DNA of 37,009 nucleotides from an uncultured Clostridia bacterium (GCA_934149165.1 CAKPDY010000016.1:1-37009), one strand, 5' to 3'; shown: positions 1-9,047, counted from the first letter of the stretch. Made by a program: numbers and translations. The notes: generated by a model from the sequence alone, not told the origin.

Positions 1-16
1 GTGGGTTAAGAGAATG

Positions 17-71
17 TTGGGACATTTTCATTTACAAACTGAATCAAAATTTGGGACATTTTCACTTACAA
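17..71. repeat. Two 21-bp direct repeats, possible IS21-like terminus
   Basis: Two near-identical 21-bp direct repeats sharing TTGGGACATTTTCA lie at 17-37 and 51-71 and differ by one T/C change. Repeated GGGACATTTT-type motifs at element ends are typical of IS21-family insertion sequences. The transposase would lie left of the window, so this is only an inference from the repeat pattern. Confidence 0.35.
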
Positions 72-165
72 GTCACACTTTATCATAATAAAATTAAATA
101 TTTTATTGTTTTTTTTATATTTATATGCTACAATAAAATAACAAAACAAACCGGAGGTAATAAAA

Positions 166-438
166 ATGAAATCAACAGGTATTATTAGAAAATTAGACGA
201 ATTAGGAAGAGTTGTTATTCCCATTGAATTACGAAATAAATTCAACATATCAGAAAAAGATCCAATAGAAATATATGTAGACGGTGCAAATATAATATTA
301 AAAAAATATGAAAACAATTGCATTTTTTGTGGAAGTTCTAAAAAACTAACAGAATATAAGGATAAGCAAATATGTTTTAATTGTTTAAAAAAGATTAATA
401 ATTTATCAGAAAAGGAAAATGAAAAAAATAAAAAATAG
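166..438 (+). CDS. AbrB/SpoVT-family transcriptional regulator with C-terminal zinc-ribbon-like motif
   Basis: The 90-residue protein starts with the swapped-hairpin DNA-binding fold of the AbrB/MazE/SpoVT family (residues 1-47: GIIRKLDELGRVVIPIELR, then the IEIYVDG strand). A second part has two CxxC pairs (CIFC near 53-56 and CFNC near 70-73), which suggests a small zinc ribbon. A GGAGGT Shine-Dalgarno sequence 8 bases before the ATG fixes the start. The Lys/Glu/Asn-rich tail is probably disordered. Such proteins act as transition-state or sporulation-type regulators in Bacillota; the target genes cannot be told from here. It stands alone, followed by a terminator and a long A/T tract. Confidence 0.85.
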   Translation: MKSTGIIRKLDELGRVVIPIELRNKFNISEKDPIEIYVDGANIILKKYENNCIFCGSSKKLTEYKDKQICFNCLKKINNLSEKENEKNKK

Positions 439-460
439 AATTAATTCTATTTTTTATTTT
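431..460 (+). terminator. Rho-independent terminator of the AbrB-like gene
   Basis: A perfect 10-bp stem (AAAAATAGAA, loop TTAA) is followed by a T-rich run. It overlaps the last codons of the regulator gene. Confidence 0.75.
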
Positions 461-461
461 T

Positions 462-781
462 TTTGTTATTATTTAATTATTTTTTTAATTAATTTTTTAA
501 TTATTTATTTTAATTAATTTTTTATTATTTTTTAATTATTTATTTTAATTAATTTTTTATTATTTTTTAATTATTATTTTATTTAATTTTTTTATTATTT
601 ATTTTAATTAATTTTTTTATTATTTTTTAATTATTTATTTTAATTAATTTTTTATTATTTTTTAATTATTTATTTTAATTAAATTTTTTTAATTATTTAT
701 TTTAATTAATTTTTTTTATTATTTTTTAATTATTTATTTTAATTATTTATTTTAATTAATTTTTTTATTATTTTTTAATCA
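462..781. repeat. Pure A/T tandem-repeat tract, T-rich on + strand
   Basis: About 315 bases contain no G or C. An irregular unit of about 36 bases, built from AATTATTTATTTTAATTAAT and a run of Ts with TTATTAT, recurs roughly eight times with small indels. Stop codons fill the frames on the A-rich strand. No gene is seen. The tract lies between the terminator of the AbrB-like gene and the 3' end of rsmI. Confidence 0.85.
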
Positions 782-827
782 ATTATTTTATCTAATTAAT
801 CTTCCTATTATTAATTAATACTATAAA

Positions 828-1670
828 TTAGTCAACATCCACTAATTTCATATAAATATCATTTTTACTAACACTTCTATCTTTAGCAATTTTTTTAATT
901 ATTTCTTTTTTAGACAACCCCTGTTTTTTATAATAATTATAATGACAATTTAAATCCATATTATTTAACAATTCTTTAATATTCTCCTCATAATTTTCAA
1001 TATTATTATTTTCAATTATAATAATCATTTCACCTTTTAAATCTGTAAATTTATCCAAAATCTCACTTACATTACCTCTGATAAATTCCTCATGAATTTT
1101 AGTAATTTCCCTAGCTAAAGTAATTTTCACATCTCCAATTTCTGTTAAAATATCGTTTAAAGTTTGATTTATTTTGTGTGGTGCTTCATAAATAATAATA
1201 GTTTTTTTATCCTTTTTTATCTCATCAAATTTATTTTTTCTTAATTTTTTATTTAACGGTAAAAAACCATAAAAACTAAACTCTTTTGTATTCATTCCAG
1301 AACAAATCAATGCATTAATTAAAGCACATGCACCTGGTATTGGAATAATTTCTATATTATTTTTTATTGCTTTTTTAACAACCTCTTCGCCAGGATCAGA
1401 TATAGCGGGAGTTCCAGCATCTGTTATAACAGCAATATTTTCTCCACCCAATAATTTAGAAATTAATAACTCTGTTTTATTTTCTTCATTATGTCTATGA
1501 TAACTAATTAATGGTTTTGAAATTCCTAAATGATTTAATAACTTTAAGCTATGCCTTGTATCTTCTGCTGCTATAACATCCACACTTTGTAAAACATTTA
1601 CAGCCCTATATGTAATATCTTCTAAATTTCCAATTGGTGTCGCAACTAAATATAATTTTCCCTTTTCCAA
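828..1670 (-). CDS. rsmI: 16S rRNA (cytidine1402-2'-O)-methyltransferase RsmI
   Basis: This SAM-dependent enzyme 2'-O-methylates C1402 in the decoding centre of 16S rRNA. The 280-residue protein has the family's N-terminal signature VATPIGNLEDIT, then AAEDTRH (about 35-41), SYHRHNE, the glycine-rich ITDAGTPAISDPG (about 82-94) and IPGACA. Length is normal for the tetrapyrrole-methylase-fold family. The start is a TTG preceded by GGGAGG at a 7-base spacing, with no better in-frame ATG. It is the second gene of a leftward pair, 20 bases after the trmN6-like gene, so the two are probably co-transcribed. The same pairing is common in Bacillota. Confidence 0.95.
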   Translation of the reverse strand: MEKGKLYLVATPIGNLEDITYRAVNVLQSVDVIAAEDTRHSLKLLNHLGISKPLISYHRHNEENKTELLISKLLGGENIAVITDAGTPAISDPGEEVVKKAIKNNIEIIPIPGACALINALICSGMNTKEFSFYGFLPLNKKLRKNKFDEIKKDKKTIIIYEAPHKINQTLNDILTEIGDVKITLAREITKIHEEFIRGNVSEILDKFTDLKGEMIIIIENNNIENYEENIKELLNNMDLNCHYNYYKKQGLSKKEIIKKIAKDRSVSKNDIYMKLVDVD

Positions 1671-1690
1671 TTAAATACCTCCCTTTTATA

Positions 1691-2455
1691 TTAATTTAAA
1701 TTATTATATATTTCTCTTATTTCATTAGTATAATTGCCATCTTTATTATAAATAAATAACGGTTTTTCAATTTTTAAAAACTCCCCACCATTTTTTACAG
1801 CTTTAATTAAAACTAATTTTGCTTCATTACTATTTTCATTAGAATATACAAATTTAATTCTTTTTGGTTCAAATTTATTTTGTTTTAATGAAAAAATAAT
1901 ATCACTTAATCTTTCTGGTCTATGAACCATATATAAACTACCTTTATCTTTTAAAGCAATTTTAGCTGCATTAATAAAATCATTTAAATCACCCAAAATT
2001 TCATGTCGTGAAATTAATTTTTTTTCATTATTATTTTTTCCACCTGTATTTAATTTTTTATATGGAGGATTAGTTATTACAACATCATATGAATTAATTT
2101 CAATATTTTCAGAAATATTTTTAACATTACAATTTAATATATTAAATTTATTTATTAAATTATTTAATTTAATACTTCTTTTAGCCATATCTGCGACATC
2201 CTCTTGTACCTCAACACCTAAAACATGCATAGGATTTATTTTAGCTATTAATAAAAAACCCAATATTCCTGTTCCAGTACCTAAATCCATTATTTTACTA
2301 TTTTTTTTAATATCTTTTGCAAATTCTGAAAGTATTACACTATCAATTCCAAAACAAAAACCATTATTGTCCTGAATAATTTTTAAATTATTAATTTGCA
2401 AATCATCAATTCTCTCATTTTCTTTTAATATTTTTCTCACCTTTTTCTGTAACAT
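1691..2455 (-). CDS. tRNA1(Val) (adenine37-N6)-methyltransferase-like protein (TrmN6/YfiC family)
   Basis: This is a class I SAM methyltransferase. Motif I is DLGTGTGILG (about residues 57-66), followed by an acidic GVEVQ and the N6-adenine motif NPPY (about 130-133). Family members N6-methylate tRNA adenine 37. The C-terminal substrate region (HRPERLSDI) matches the family. The ATG at 2455 has no ribosome-binding site. A good AAGGTG lies inside the first codons, 8 bases before an in-frame ATA at 2431-2429, from which the protein would begin LKENERIDDLQ, as homologues typically do. The real start may therefore be AUA at 2431. Upstream lies a long-hairpin element. Confidence 0.85.
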   Translation of the reverse strand: MLQKKVRKILKENERIDDLQINNLKIIQDNNGFCFGIDSVILSEFAKDIKKNSKIMDLGTGTGILGFLLIAKINPMHVLGVEVQEDVADMAKRSIKLNNLINKFNILNCNVKNISENIEINSYDVVITNPPYKKLNTGGKNNNEKKLISRHEILGDLNDFINAAKIALKDKGSLYMVHRPERLSDIIFSLKQNKFEPKRIKFVYSNENSNEAKLVLIKAVKNGGEFLKIEKPLFIYNKDGNYTNEIREIYNNLN

Positions 2456-2552
2456 ATTTTTTTATTTTTTAATATTATATAATAAATATTTGTTTTTTTA
2501 AATATTATTTTATAAATTAATTAATTTAGCAGTTACAATCTAACACAATTTT

Positions 2553-2776
2553 TATTGTAGAGTAGCCTAAAAACAGGAATTAGGTAGCCGTGGGTGGGAT
2601 ATATGAATGTTATGAAGCGTAGTTAAGGTGGGGACCAACAAGCTACAATATGTTATAGATTGTAACGAATGCGAAAATCTATTACATATTGTGTGCAGGT
2701 TGGGACGAAGCTCATAACATTCATATATCCCACCCATGGCTACCTAATTCCTGTTTTTAGGCGAATAATTGCAAAA
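2553..2776. repeat. Long-hairpin element, copy 1 (core in + orientation)
   Basis: Arms 2566-2615 and 2712-2761 are 50 bases each and pair throughout; the one non-Watson-Crick position is a G.U-type pair in CCGTGG/CCATGG. Between them is a core with AAGGTGGGGACCAAC, an inner stem-loop whose stem contains CAATATG/CATATTG, then GTTGGGACGAAGC. Outer ends are GTAGAGTAG on the left and AATTGCAAAA on the right. Copies 2 and 3 share this plan, with compensatory base changes in the stems. It lies between the trmN6-like gene and a small + strand ORF. Whether it is an RNA or a mobile element is undecided. Confidence 0.9.
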
Positions 2777-2819
2777 TTGCCTTAAACTGCAATAATTGGC
2801 AAATTAAAGGAGAGGACTA

Positions 2820-2996
2820 ATGGAACAAAATTTTATAAATTCAAATACCAGAGGAGAAAAAAATAAAAAAAAGAAAAAATTTAATTTTAGTCAAAAAAAA
2901 GAAAACACATTACAATCAATTTCAGATGTAGAACATTTTTTAAGAGATTTTAAAAGAATAACAAACTATATAAAACTATATAAAATAATGAAATAA
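2820..2996 (+). CDS. Small basic hypothetical protein (58 aa)
   Basis: An ATG follows AAAGGAGAGG at a 4-5 base spacing and opens a 58-codon frame ending TAA, then a terminator hairpin. The protein is Lys/Asn-rich at the start (residues 14-27) and ends in an apparently helical segment, FLRDFKRITNYIKLYKIMK. I do not recognise a family. The ribosome-binding site and terminator make translation credible. The ATG lies 43 bases after hairpin copy 1, so that element would sit in its 5' leader if transcription starts upstream of it. Confidence 0.55.
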   Translation: MEQNFINSNTRGEKNKKKKKFNFSQKKENTLQSISDVEHFLRDFKRITNYIKLYKIMK

Positions 2997-3004
2997 TTTA
3001 AAAA

Positions 3005-3038
3005 ATAAAAAAACATCAAAAAATGATGTTTTTTTATT
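3005..3038. terminator. Bidirectional terminator between the small ORF and the GerMN gene
   Basis: The stem AAAACATCA/TGATGTTTT has A-rich sequence on the left and T-rich sequence on the right. It can end transcription from both converging genes. Confidence 0.75.
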
Positions 3039-3039
3039 T

Positions 3040-3598
3040 TCAATCCCCAAGCCTAACATATTTTTCAGACAAATTAATATTACCTAAATATTTATTTTCC
3101 TGTCCATCAACTAATATTCTAACACAATCTACTTCTGTTAATTCAGTTAATGTATTAACTATACAATAAACAACCTTTACCTCTTCCCCACTATTTCCGA
3201 CTAAAACCATCAATAAAATCATTTGAAAAATCAATTGTTACACAATTATTACTAAATTCAATATTATTAATTTTAACATCTTTTGAGCAATTAGTTTTAT
3301 ATTTATTACTATTTGGTCCAGCAATCCATAAATTAATTAATTCATTATATGGATTAACCATTAATTTTTTTGCATCAATAAGTCTACTCTCCACCTCAAC
3401 TTCACCATTTTCAGAATTAATAAAATATAAAGAAACAACAGTATTTCGTAGTTGTTCATCCAAAATTTCTTGTTCTGGAACAATCTCTTGAACATTATTA
3501 ATAACTTCCTCATCTCTATTAAAATATCCCCATAAAATAATTCCTGCTATTAATATTATTGCACACACAATTATTATAAAAATTTTTTTAACATTCAT
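3040..3598 (-). pseudogene. GerMN-domain (GerM-like) protein, frameshifted
   Basis: Two overlapping minus-strand frames together make one protein. The first (3598 to 3191) has an N-terminal membrane anchor (residues 5-24, hydrophobic), a linker and the first half of a GerMN domain (VSLYFIN ... NELINLWIAGP ... VTIDFSNDFIDG). It then runs into a stop after FSRK. The second half continues in the +1 frame as GNSGEEVKVVYCIVNTLTELTEVDCVRILVDG to VRLGD. Removing one T from the TTTT run near 3211-3215 joins them in frame. GerM-type domains occur in sporulation and germination lipoproteins. The start has GGAAAGGA upstream. It may be a true pseudogene or a homopolymer error in the assembly. Confidence 0.8.
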
Positions 3599-3699
3599 AT
3601 AAATATTTCCTTTCCTAAAATTTATTATTATATTTTTATAATATTATAGACATGCTTATTTTAGAACCATTTTTTCCTTAAAATTCCATCTACAATTGT

Positions 3700-3728
3700 T
3701 TGACAAAATTCGCATTTAAATATACAAT
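3700..3728 (+). promoter_or_regulatory. Sigma-A-type promoter of the activase gene
   Basis: TTGACA (3700-3705), a 17-base spacer, then TACAAT (3723-3728). It lies 40 bases upstream of the ATG and rules out the longer frame that would begin at 3700. Confidence 0.75.
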
Positions 3729-3768
3729 AATATTTGAATTATATATATTTTTAGAGAGGAGAAAAAAT

Positions 3769-6700
3769 ATGAATAATACATTACACATTGGTGTTGATGT
3801 AGGCTCAACTACAGTAAAAATAGTTGTTTTGAACAATAACTTAGAAGTTATTTTTGAAGACTATCAACGCCATTATTCAGATACAAAAAACACAATATGT
3901 ACTGTTTTGGAAAATTTAGTAAAAAAATATCCAGAATATAATTATACAATTGCCCTAACTGGATCTGGTGCAATGTCTGCAGCAAATTTTTTAGATTTAC
4001 CATTTATACAAGAAGTTATTTCTTGCAAACGTTCTGTTGAAAAATATATTCCACAAACAGATGTGGTAATTGAACTTGGTGGAGAAGATGCAAAAATAAT
4101 TTATTTTGATAAATCTATTGAACAGCGTATGAACGGAACATGTGCCGGTGGAACTGGTGCTTTTATTGACCAAATGGCCTCTTTATTAGATACTGATGCT
4201 TCAGGTCTTAACGAACTAGCAAAAAACTATAAAACAATTTATCCAATTGCATCAAGATGTGGTGTTTTTGCAAAAACAGATATACAACCTTTAATAAATG
4301 AAGGTGCTGCAAAAGAAGATATAGCTGTATCTATTTTTCAAGCAGTTGTAAATCAAACTATAAGTGGACTTGCATGTGGTAGGCCAATAAAAGGAAATGT
4401 TGCTTTTTTAGGAGGACCTTTAAATTATTTATCTGAACTACGTAACAGATTTATTGAAACTTTAAAATTAACTAAAAATGAAATAATTATTCCAAATGAA
4501 GCACATTTATTTGTTGCAAAAGGTGCAGCCCTTGATTCCGTAAATACTTCTGAAGTTAGCCCACAAAAGCTATCTAGTAAAATTGAAGTTTTACGAAACT
4601 CCCATGATAAAACATCAACACCTTTATCACCATTATTTTCAATTAATGCAGATTACGAAGATTTTAAAGTAAGACACAGTAAAAATACTGTAAGAAAAGA
4701 AGATTTATCTAATTATTCAGGTGATTGTTATATAGGAATTGATGCTGGTTCAACAACCACAAAACTAGTTTTAATAGACAAAAATGGAAGTCTATTATAT
4801 TCATTATATGGAAACAATGAAGGTAATCCATTAAAAAGTGTTATAAAAATGTTAAAAGAATTGTATTCTAAACTTCCAAATACTGCAAAAATAAAATATA
4901 GCGGTGTTACAGGATATGGAGAAAAATTAATTCAAACTGCATTAAATATTGACTTAAATGAAATAGAAACAATTGCACATTACACAGCTGCAAAAGAATT
5001 TATGCCTAATGTTACAAGTATTGTAGATATTGGTGGTCAAGATATGAAATATATCAAAATAAAAAACGGAACAATTGATAATATAATGTTAAATGAAGCT
5101 TGCTCATCTGGATGCGGTTCTTTTATAGAAACTTTTGCTAAAAGTTTAAATTTATCAATTAGTGAATTTGTTAATTCCGCAATTGAAGCAAGAAATCCTG
5201 TTGACTTAGGTTCAAGATGTACTGTTTTTATGAACTCAAAAATTAAACAGGCTCAAAAAGAAGGATATACAGTAGGTGATATTTCTGCTGGTCTTTCATA
5301 TTCTGTTATAAAAAATGCAATTCAAAAAGTTATGAAAATAAGAGATATGAAAACTCTTGGTGATAATATTGTTGTACAAGGTGGAACATTTTATAATGAC
5401 GCAGTTTTACGTGCATTTGAATTAATTGTTGGAAAAAATGTAATACGTCCAGATATTTCAGGATTAATGGGTGCTTATGGAGTTGCTCTTTTAGCTAAAC
5501 AACAATATGAATCAAATTTAGACATGCAATATAACTCTAAAATATTAAAAGAAAATGAACTAGATAATTTAAAAATAGAAACATCACATGTACGTTGTAA
5601 CAAATGTGAAAATCATTGTTTATTAACAATTAATAAATTTAATGATGGAAATAGATGTATAACAGGAAACAGATGTGAAAAAGGTGAAGGTATAATTAAT
5701 AAATCTGGAAATTTGCCTAATTTAGTTAAATATAAATATGAAAGAACTTTTAATTATACACCACTAAGTTTGCAAGATGCAAAACGTGGAACTATAGGAA
5801 TCCCTAGGGTTTTAAATATGTATGAAGATTATCCATTTTGGTTTACATTTTTAACAAACTTAGGATTTAGAGTAATTTTATCTGAAAAAAGTAATAGAAA
5901 AACATATGAAAAAGGAATAGAATCTATGCCTTCTGAATCTGTATGTTTTCCTGCAAAACTTTCACATGGACATATAATTAGTTTAATTGATTCTGGAATT
6001 ACAACAATTTTTTATCCTTGTATACCATATTCAAGAAAAGAATTTAAAGAATCAAATAATCATTATAACTGTCCTATTGTAACTTCATATCCAGAAGTTC
6101 TAAAAAATAATGTTGAAGAATTAAAAACAAAGAAAATTAATTTTTTAAACCCATTTCTTCCATTTGAAGCTAAAAAATTAGCTCAAACAATTTTAGAACT
6201 TCCAGAATTTAGTAAATATAATTTTACAAAAAATGAATTAATTGAATCCGCACAAAAAGCTGAACAAGAATATCAAAATTACAAAAATGACATTAGAAAA
6301 AAAGGAGAAGATGCAATTGAATTTTTAAATAAAAATAATTTAAAAGGAATTGTTCTTGCAGGAAGACCTTACCATATGGACCCTGAAGTAAATCATGGAA
6401 TAGATACTCTTATTACAAGTCTTGGATTATCTGTTTTAACAGAAGATAGCATATGTCATTTAACTACACAAAGAAAACCACTTCGTGCAGTTGATCAATG
6501 GACATATCATTCAAGATTATATAATGCAGCTGATTTTGTAGGAAGGAATGACAATTTAGAATTAATTCAATTAAATTCATTTGGATGTGGAGTTGACGCA
6601 GTTACAACAGACCAAGTTGAAGAAATTCTTACAAGTTTTGGAAAAATGTATACATTAATAAAAATAGATGAAATTAATAATTTAGGTGCAATTAGAATTC

Positions 6701-8091
6701 GTATTCGTTCACTTTTAGCAAGTATGAATAAACGTCTTAATTCTAATATAGAAAAAGGTGATGGAGATTATAGTGTAAACAGAAAAATATTTACAAAAGA
6801 TATGAAAAAAGATTATACTATTTTAATTCCACAAATGGCACCAATTCATTTTGAATTATTAGAATCTGCTGTTAATGCTTGCGGATATAATGTTGAATTA
6901 CTAAGAAATTGTACTAACCATACTGTTGAAACTGGTTTAAAATATGTTAATAATGATGCATGTTACCCATCAATTTTAGTAACTGGTCAAATGATTGAAG
7001 CATTAGAATCTGGTAAATATGATGTAAATAAAACAGCTTTAATAATGTCACAAACAGGTGGTGGTTGTAGAGCAACAAATTATATTGGTTTTATTAGAAA
7101 AGCCCTAAAAGATGCTGGTTTTGAAAATGTACCTGTAATTTCTTTTAATGTTGTAGGAATGGAAAAAATGCCTGGTTTTAAAATTACAATACCATTAATT
7201 GAAAGATTATTTAAAATGTGTATTTTAGCAGATTTATTGCAAAAATTATATATGAAAAATAGAGCATATGAAGTACATAAGGGAGAATCTGAAAAATTAT
7301 TTAATGAATGGTTAATTAAATGCAAAAAAATATTAAAAAAATCATCAATGAAACAATTTAAACAAACTATTTATGATATGGTTGATGATTTTGAGAAAAT
7401 AGAATTAGATACTTCTATACCTAAACCAAAGGTTGGAATTGTTGGGGAAGTATTAATAAAATATCATCCATTTGGAAATAATTTTGTTGCAGATAAATTA
7501 TTAGATGAAGGAGCAGAAGTAATTCTACCTGATTTTATGGGGTTTGTTAAATTCTGTGCAACACATAAAATAACATTTAATCAATTAATAAAAACTGGTA
7601 ATTTAAAAGCAAGTGTATTTAAAACAGCAATTAAATTAATAGATTTATTAGAAAAAGATGTAAACATTGCTTTAAAAAATTCAAAAAAAGACTATTTATT
7701 ACCACCAAATATTTGGGAATTAGAAGATAAAGTTCAGGATATTTTATCTATTGGAAATCAAACAGGAGAAGGCTGGTTTTTAACTGCTGAAATGATTGAG
7801 TATATTGAACATGGCATACCAAACATTGTATGTGTTCAACCTTTTGCATGTTTACCAAATCATGTTGTAGGAAAAGGTGTTATAAAAACTATTCGTTCAA
7901 AATATCCAGATGCAAATATTTCACCTATTGATTATGACCCAGGAGCTAGTGAAACAAACCAAACAAATAGATTAAAATTATTAATGACTGTTGCAAAAGA
8001 TAACTTAGAGCAAAAAAATAAATCAAAAAATGCTATTAATTCTGAAAATACAGTAAATAATACAACACCAAAAATAGAAAACTTAGGTTAA
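3769..8091 (+). CDS. Giant tandem acyl-CoA dehydratase activase (BcrAD/BadFG x2 - DUF2229 - HgdB-like)
   Basis: The 1440-residue protein has two ASKHA ATPase domains of the 2-hydroxyglutaryl-CoA dehydratase activator family (GVDVGSTTVK near residue 8; GIDAGSTTTK near 321). A Cys-rich patch follows (CNKC..HC near 610), then a DUF2229-like region (from about 674, GIPRVLNMYEDYP) and a dehydratase-subunit-like C-terminus. In the first domain Cys125 (GTCAGGTGAF) and Cys164 (SRCGVF) sit almost exactly where the dimeric activator HgdC holds its bridging [4Fe-4S] cluster (127/166). The second domain keeps CSSGCGS and SRCTVF. Activators use ATP to push an electron into a dehydratase. No separate dehydratase gene is nearby and the substrate is unknown. 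GAGAGGAG before the ATG sets the start. It is transcribed towards the origin, against the expected fork. Confidence 0.9.
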   Translation: MNNTLHIGVDVGSTTVKIVVLNNNLEVIFEDYQRHYSDTKNTICTVLENLVKKYPEYNYTIALTGSGAMSAANFLDLPFIQEVISCKRSVEKYIPQTDVVIELGGEDAKIIYFDKSIEQRMNGTCAGGTGAFIDQMASLLDTDASGLNELAKNYKTIYPIASRCGVFAKTDIQPLINEGAAKEDIAVSIFQAVVNQTISGLACGRPIKGNVAFLGGPLNYLSELRNRFIETLKLTKNEIIIPNEAHLFVAKGAALDSVNTSEVSPQKLSSKIEVLRNSHDKTSTPLSPLFSINADYEDFKVRHSKNTVRKEDLSNYSGDCYIGIDAGSTTTKLVLIDKNGSLLYSLYGNNEGNPLKSVIKMLKELYSKLPNTAKIKYSGVTGYGEKLIQTALNIDLNEIETIAHYTAAKEFMPNVTSIVDIGGQDMKYIKIKNGTIDNIMLNEACSSGCGSFIETFAKSLNLSISEFVNSAIEARNPVDLGSRCTVFMNSKIKQAQKEGYTVGDISAGLSYSVIKNAIQKVMKIRDMKTLGDNIVVQGGTFYNDAVLRAFELIVGKNVIRPDISGLMGAYGVALLAKQQYESNLDMQYNSKILKENELDNLKIETSHVRCNKCENHCLLTINKFNDGNRCITGNRCEKGEGIINKSGNLPNLVKYKYERTFNYTPLSLQDAKRGTIGIPRVLNMYEDYPFWFTFLTNLGFRVILSEKSNRKTYEKGIESMPSESVCFPAKLSHGHIISLIDSGITTIFYPCIPYSRKEFKESNNHYNCPIVTSYPEVLKNNVEELKTKKINFLNPFLPFEAKKLAQTILELPEFSKYNFTKNELIESAQKAEQEYQNYKNDIRKKGEDAIEFLNKNNLKGIVLAGRPYHMDPEVNHGIDTLITSLGLSVLTEDSICHLTTQRKPLRAVDQWTYHSRLYNAADFVGRNDNLELIQLNSFGCGVDAVTTDQVEEILTSFGKMYTLIKIDEINNLGAIRIRIRSLLASMNKRLNSNIEKGDGDYSVNRKIFTKDMKKDYTILIPQMAPIHFELLESAVNACGYNVELLRNCTNHTVETGLKYVNNDACYPSILVTGQMIEALESGKYDVNKTALIMSQTGGGCRATNYIGFIRKALKDAGFENVPVISFNVVGMEKMPGFKITIPLIERLFKMCILADLLQKLYMKNRAYEVHKGESEKLFNEWLIKCKKILKKSSMKQFKQTIYDMVDDFEKIELDTSIPKPKVGIVGEVLIKYHPFGNNFVADKLLDEGAEVILPDFMGFVKFCATHKITFNQLIKTGNLKASVFKTAIKLIDLLEKDVNIALKNSKKDYLLPPNIWELEDKVQDILSIGNQTGEGWFLTAEMIEYIEHGIPNIVCVQPFACLPNHVVGKGVIKTIRSKYPDANISPIDYDPGASETNQTNRLKLLMTVAKDNLEQKNKSKNAINSENTVNNTTPKIENLG

Positions 8092-8112
8092 AAAACCTAA
8101 GTTTTCTATTTT
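8071..8112. terminator. Shared bidirectional terminator, activase / patatin gene
   Basis: A perfect 19-bp stem (AAAATAGAAAACTTAGGTT) closes around a few As. It contains the last codons of the activase gene and the stop of the convergent patatin gene, so one hairpin serves both. Confidence 0.85.
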
Positions 8113-8951
8113 TTATTTTTTAAAAATTTTCTTGCCTCTAAATATCCTTTTTCATATAAATAATCAATTTTGTTAGAATCTAATAAATCAATATCCTGTG
8201 TTTCAATATTTATTATATTATCTGCTCCCTCCATTTCATATGTTGCTAATTCATGACATAAAATTCCTATTGAATCACTAACAACATTAAATATATTTTT
8301 ATTACATTCTTTTTTTACATTTTTTGAAAATGTAATACACCAAACTTCATCTGCTCCTATATTTTTTAATTCTTTCCATGGTACATTTTCTCGTATTCCT
8401 CCATCGATTAATTTCATATTTTTATATACATATGGGCAAAAAATTCCTGGATAACTGCAACTTGCCCTAACAGCTTTACTAATTTCAATAGAATTATCAT
8501 ACACTATTTTATTAGAATATCCTCTATGATTTAATGAACTAAAAATAACAACCTTCCCTTCACATAAATCAACACTAGGAATTAATATTTTTTTATTAAT
8601 ATCTTTCATAAATTTAACATTTTTTTTACTACAAATTTTATTAACAATTTTTTCCAACTTATATCCACTATTTAATCCATCTATTTTCACCTTTCCATAT
8701 AATAATAAATCTACAATTAGTTTAATTATTTTTCTATATTCAATGTAATTAATTTCTTTTGAATATTCTTTTAAAAATTCAAACATTTCATCAGAATTAT
8801 ATCCTAGTGCATATAATACAGTTATAATACTTCCTGATGATGTTCCTGAAATATAATTAAATTTAACATTATTTTCTTCAAAAGCTTTTATGGCTCCAAT
8901 ATGTGCAGCACATTTTATACCTCCACCAGCAAAACATATTCCTCTTTCCAT
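8106..8951 (-). CDS. Patatin-like phospholipase / lipid acyl hydrolase
   Basis: The 281-residue protein shows the patatin family's Ser-Asp dyad. An oxyanion-hole GGGIKCAAHIGA begins at residue 9, the nucleophile is Ser38 in GTSSG (36-40), and the catalytic Asp183 is in IDGG. No signal peptide is visible, so it is probably cytosolic; it resembles bacterial RssA/YchK-type hydrolases. ATG at 8951 follows AGGTG at a 7-base spacing; a GTG three codons earlier overlaps that ribosome-binding site and is unlikely. It is monocistronic and converges on the activase gene. The physiological substrate is unknown. Confidence 0.9.
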   Translation of the reverse strand: MERGICFAGGGIKCAAHIGAIKAFEENNVKFNYISGTSSGSIITVLYALGYNSDEMFEFLKEYSKEINYIEYRKIIKLIVDLLLYGKVKIDGLNSGYKLEKIVNKICSKKNVKFMKDINKKILIPSVDLCEGKVVIFSSLNHRGYSNKIVYDNSIEISKAVRASCSYPGIFCPYVYKNMKLIDGGIRENVPWKELKNIGADEVWCITFSKNVKKECNKNIFNVVSDSIGILCHELATYEMEGADNIINIETQDIDLLDSNKIDYLYEKGYLEARKFLKNKK

Positions 8952-9006
8952 ATTGATCACCTATTATATTGTATTAATTTATTTGCATTTTGGTGAAAAA
9001 TGTGTA

Positions 9007-9042
9007 TAAAAAAAAGATATAAAGATGCAATTCTCTATATCT
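9007..9042 (-). terminator. Terminator after tRNA-Ser(GCT)
   Basis: Stem AGATATA/TATATCT, followed on the minus strand by a run of Ts just downstream of the tRNA CCA end. Confidence 0.7.
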
Positions 9043-9047
9043 TGTAT

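Noticed and set aside
3700..3768. N-terminal extension of the activase by 23 residues
   Set aside because: The TTG at 3700 is the -35 box of a good promoter, and a strong ribosome-binding site precedes the ATG at 3769.
7080..7325. Minus-strand frame inside the activase gene
   Set aside because: It is the reverse shadow of a conserved coding region.
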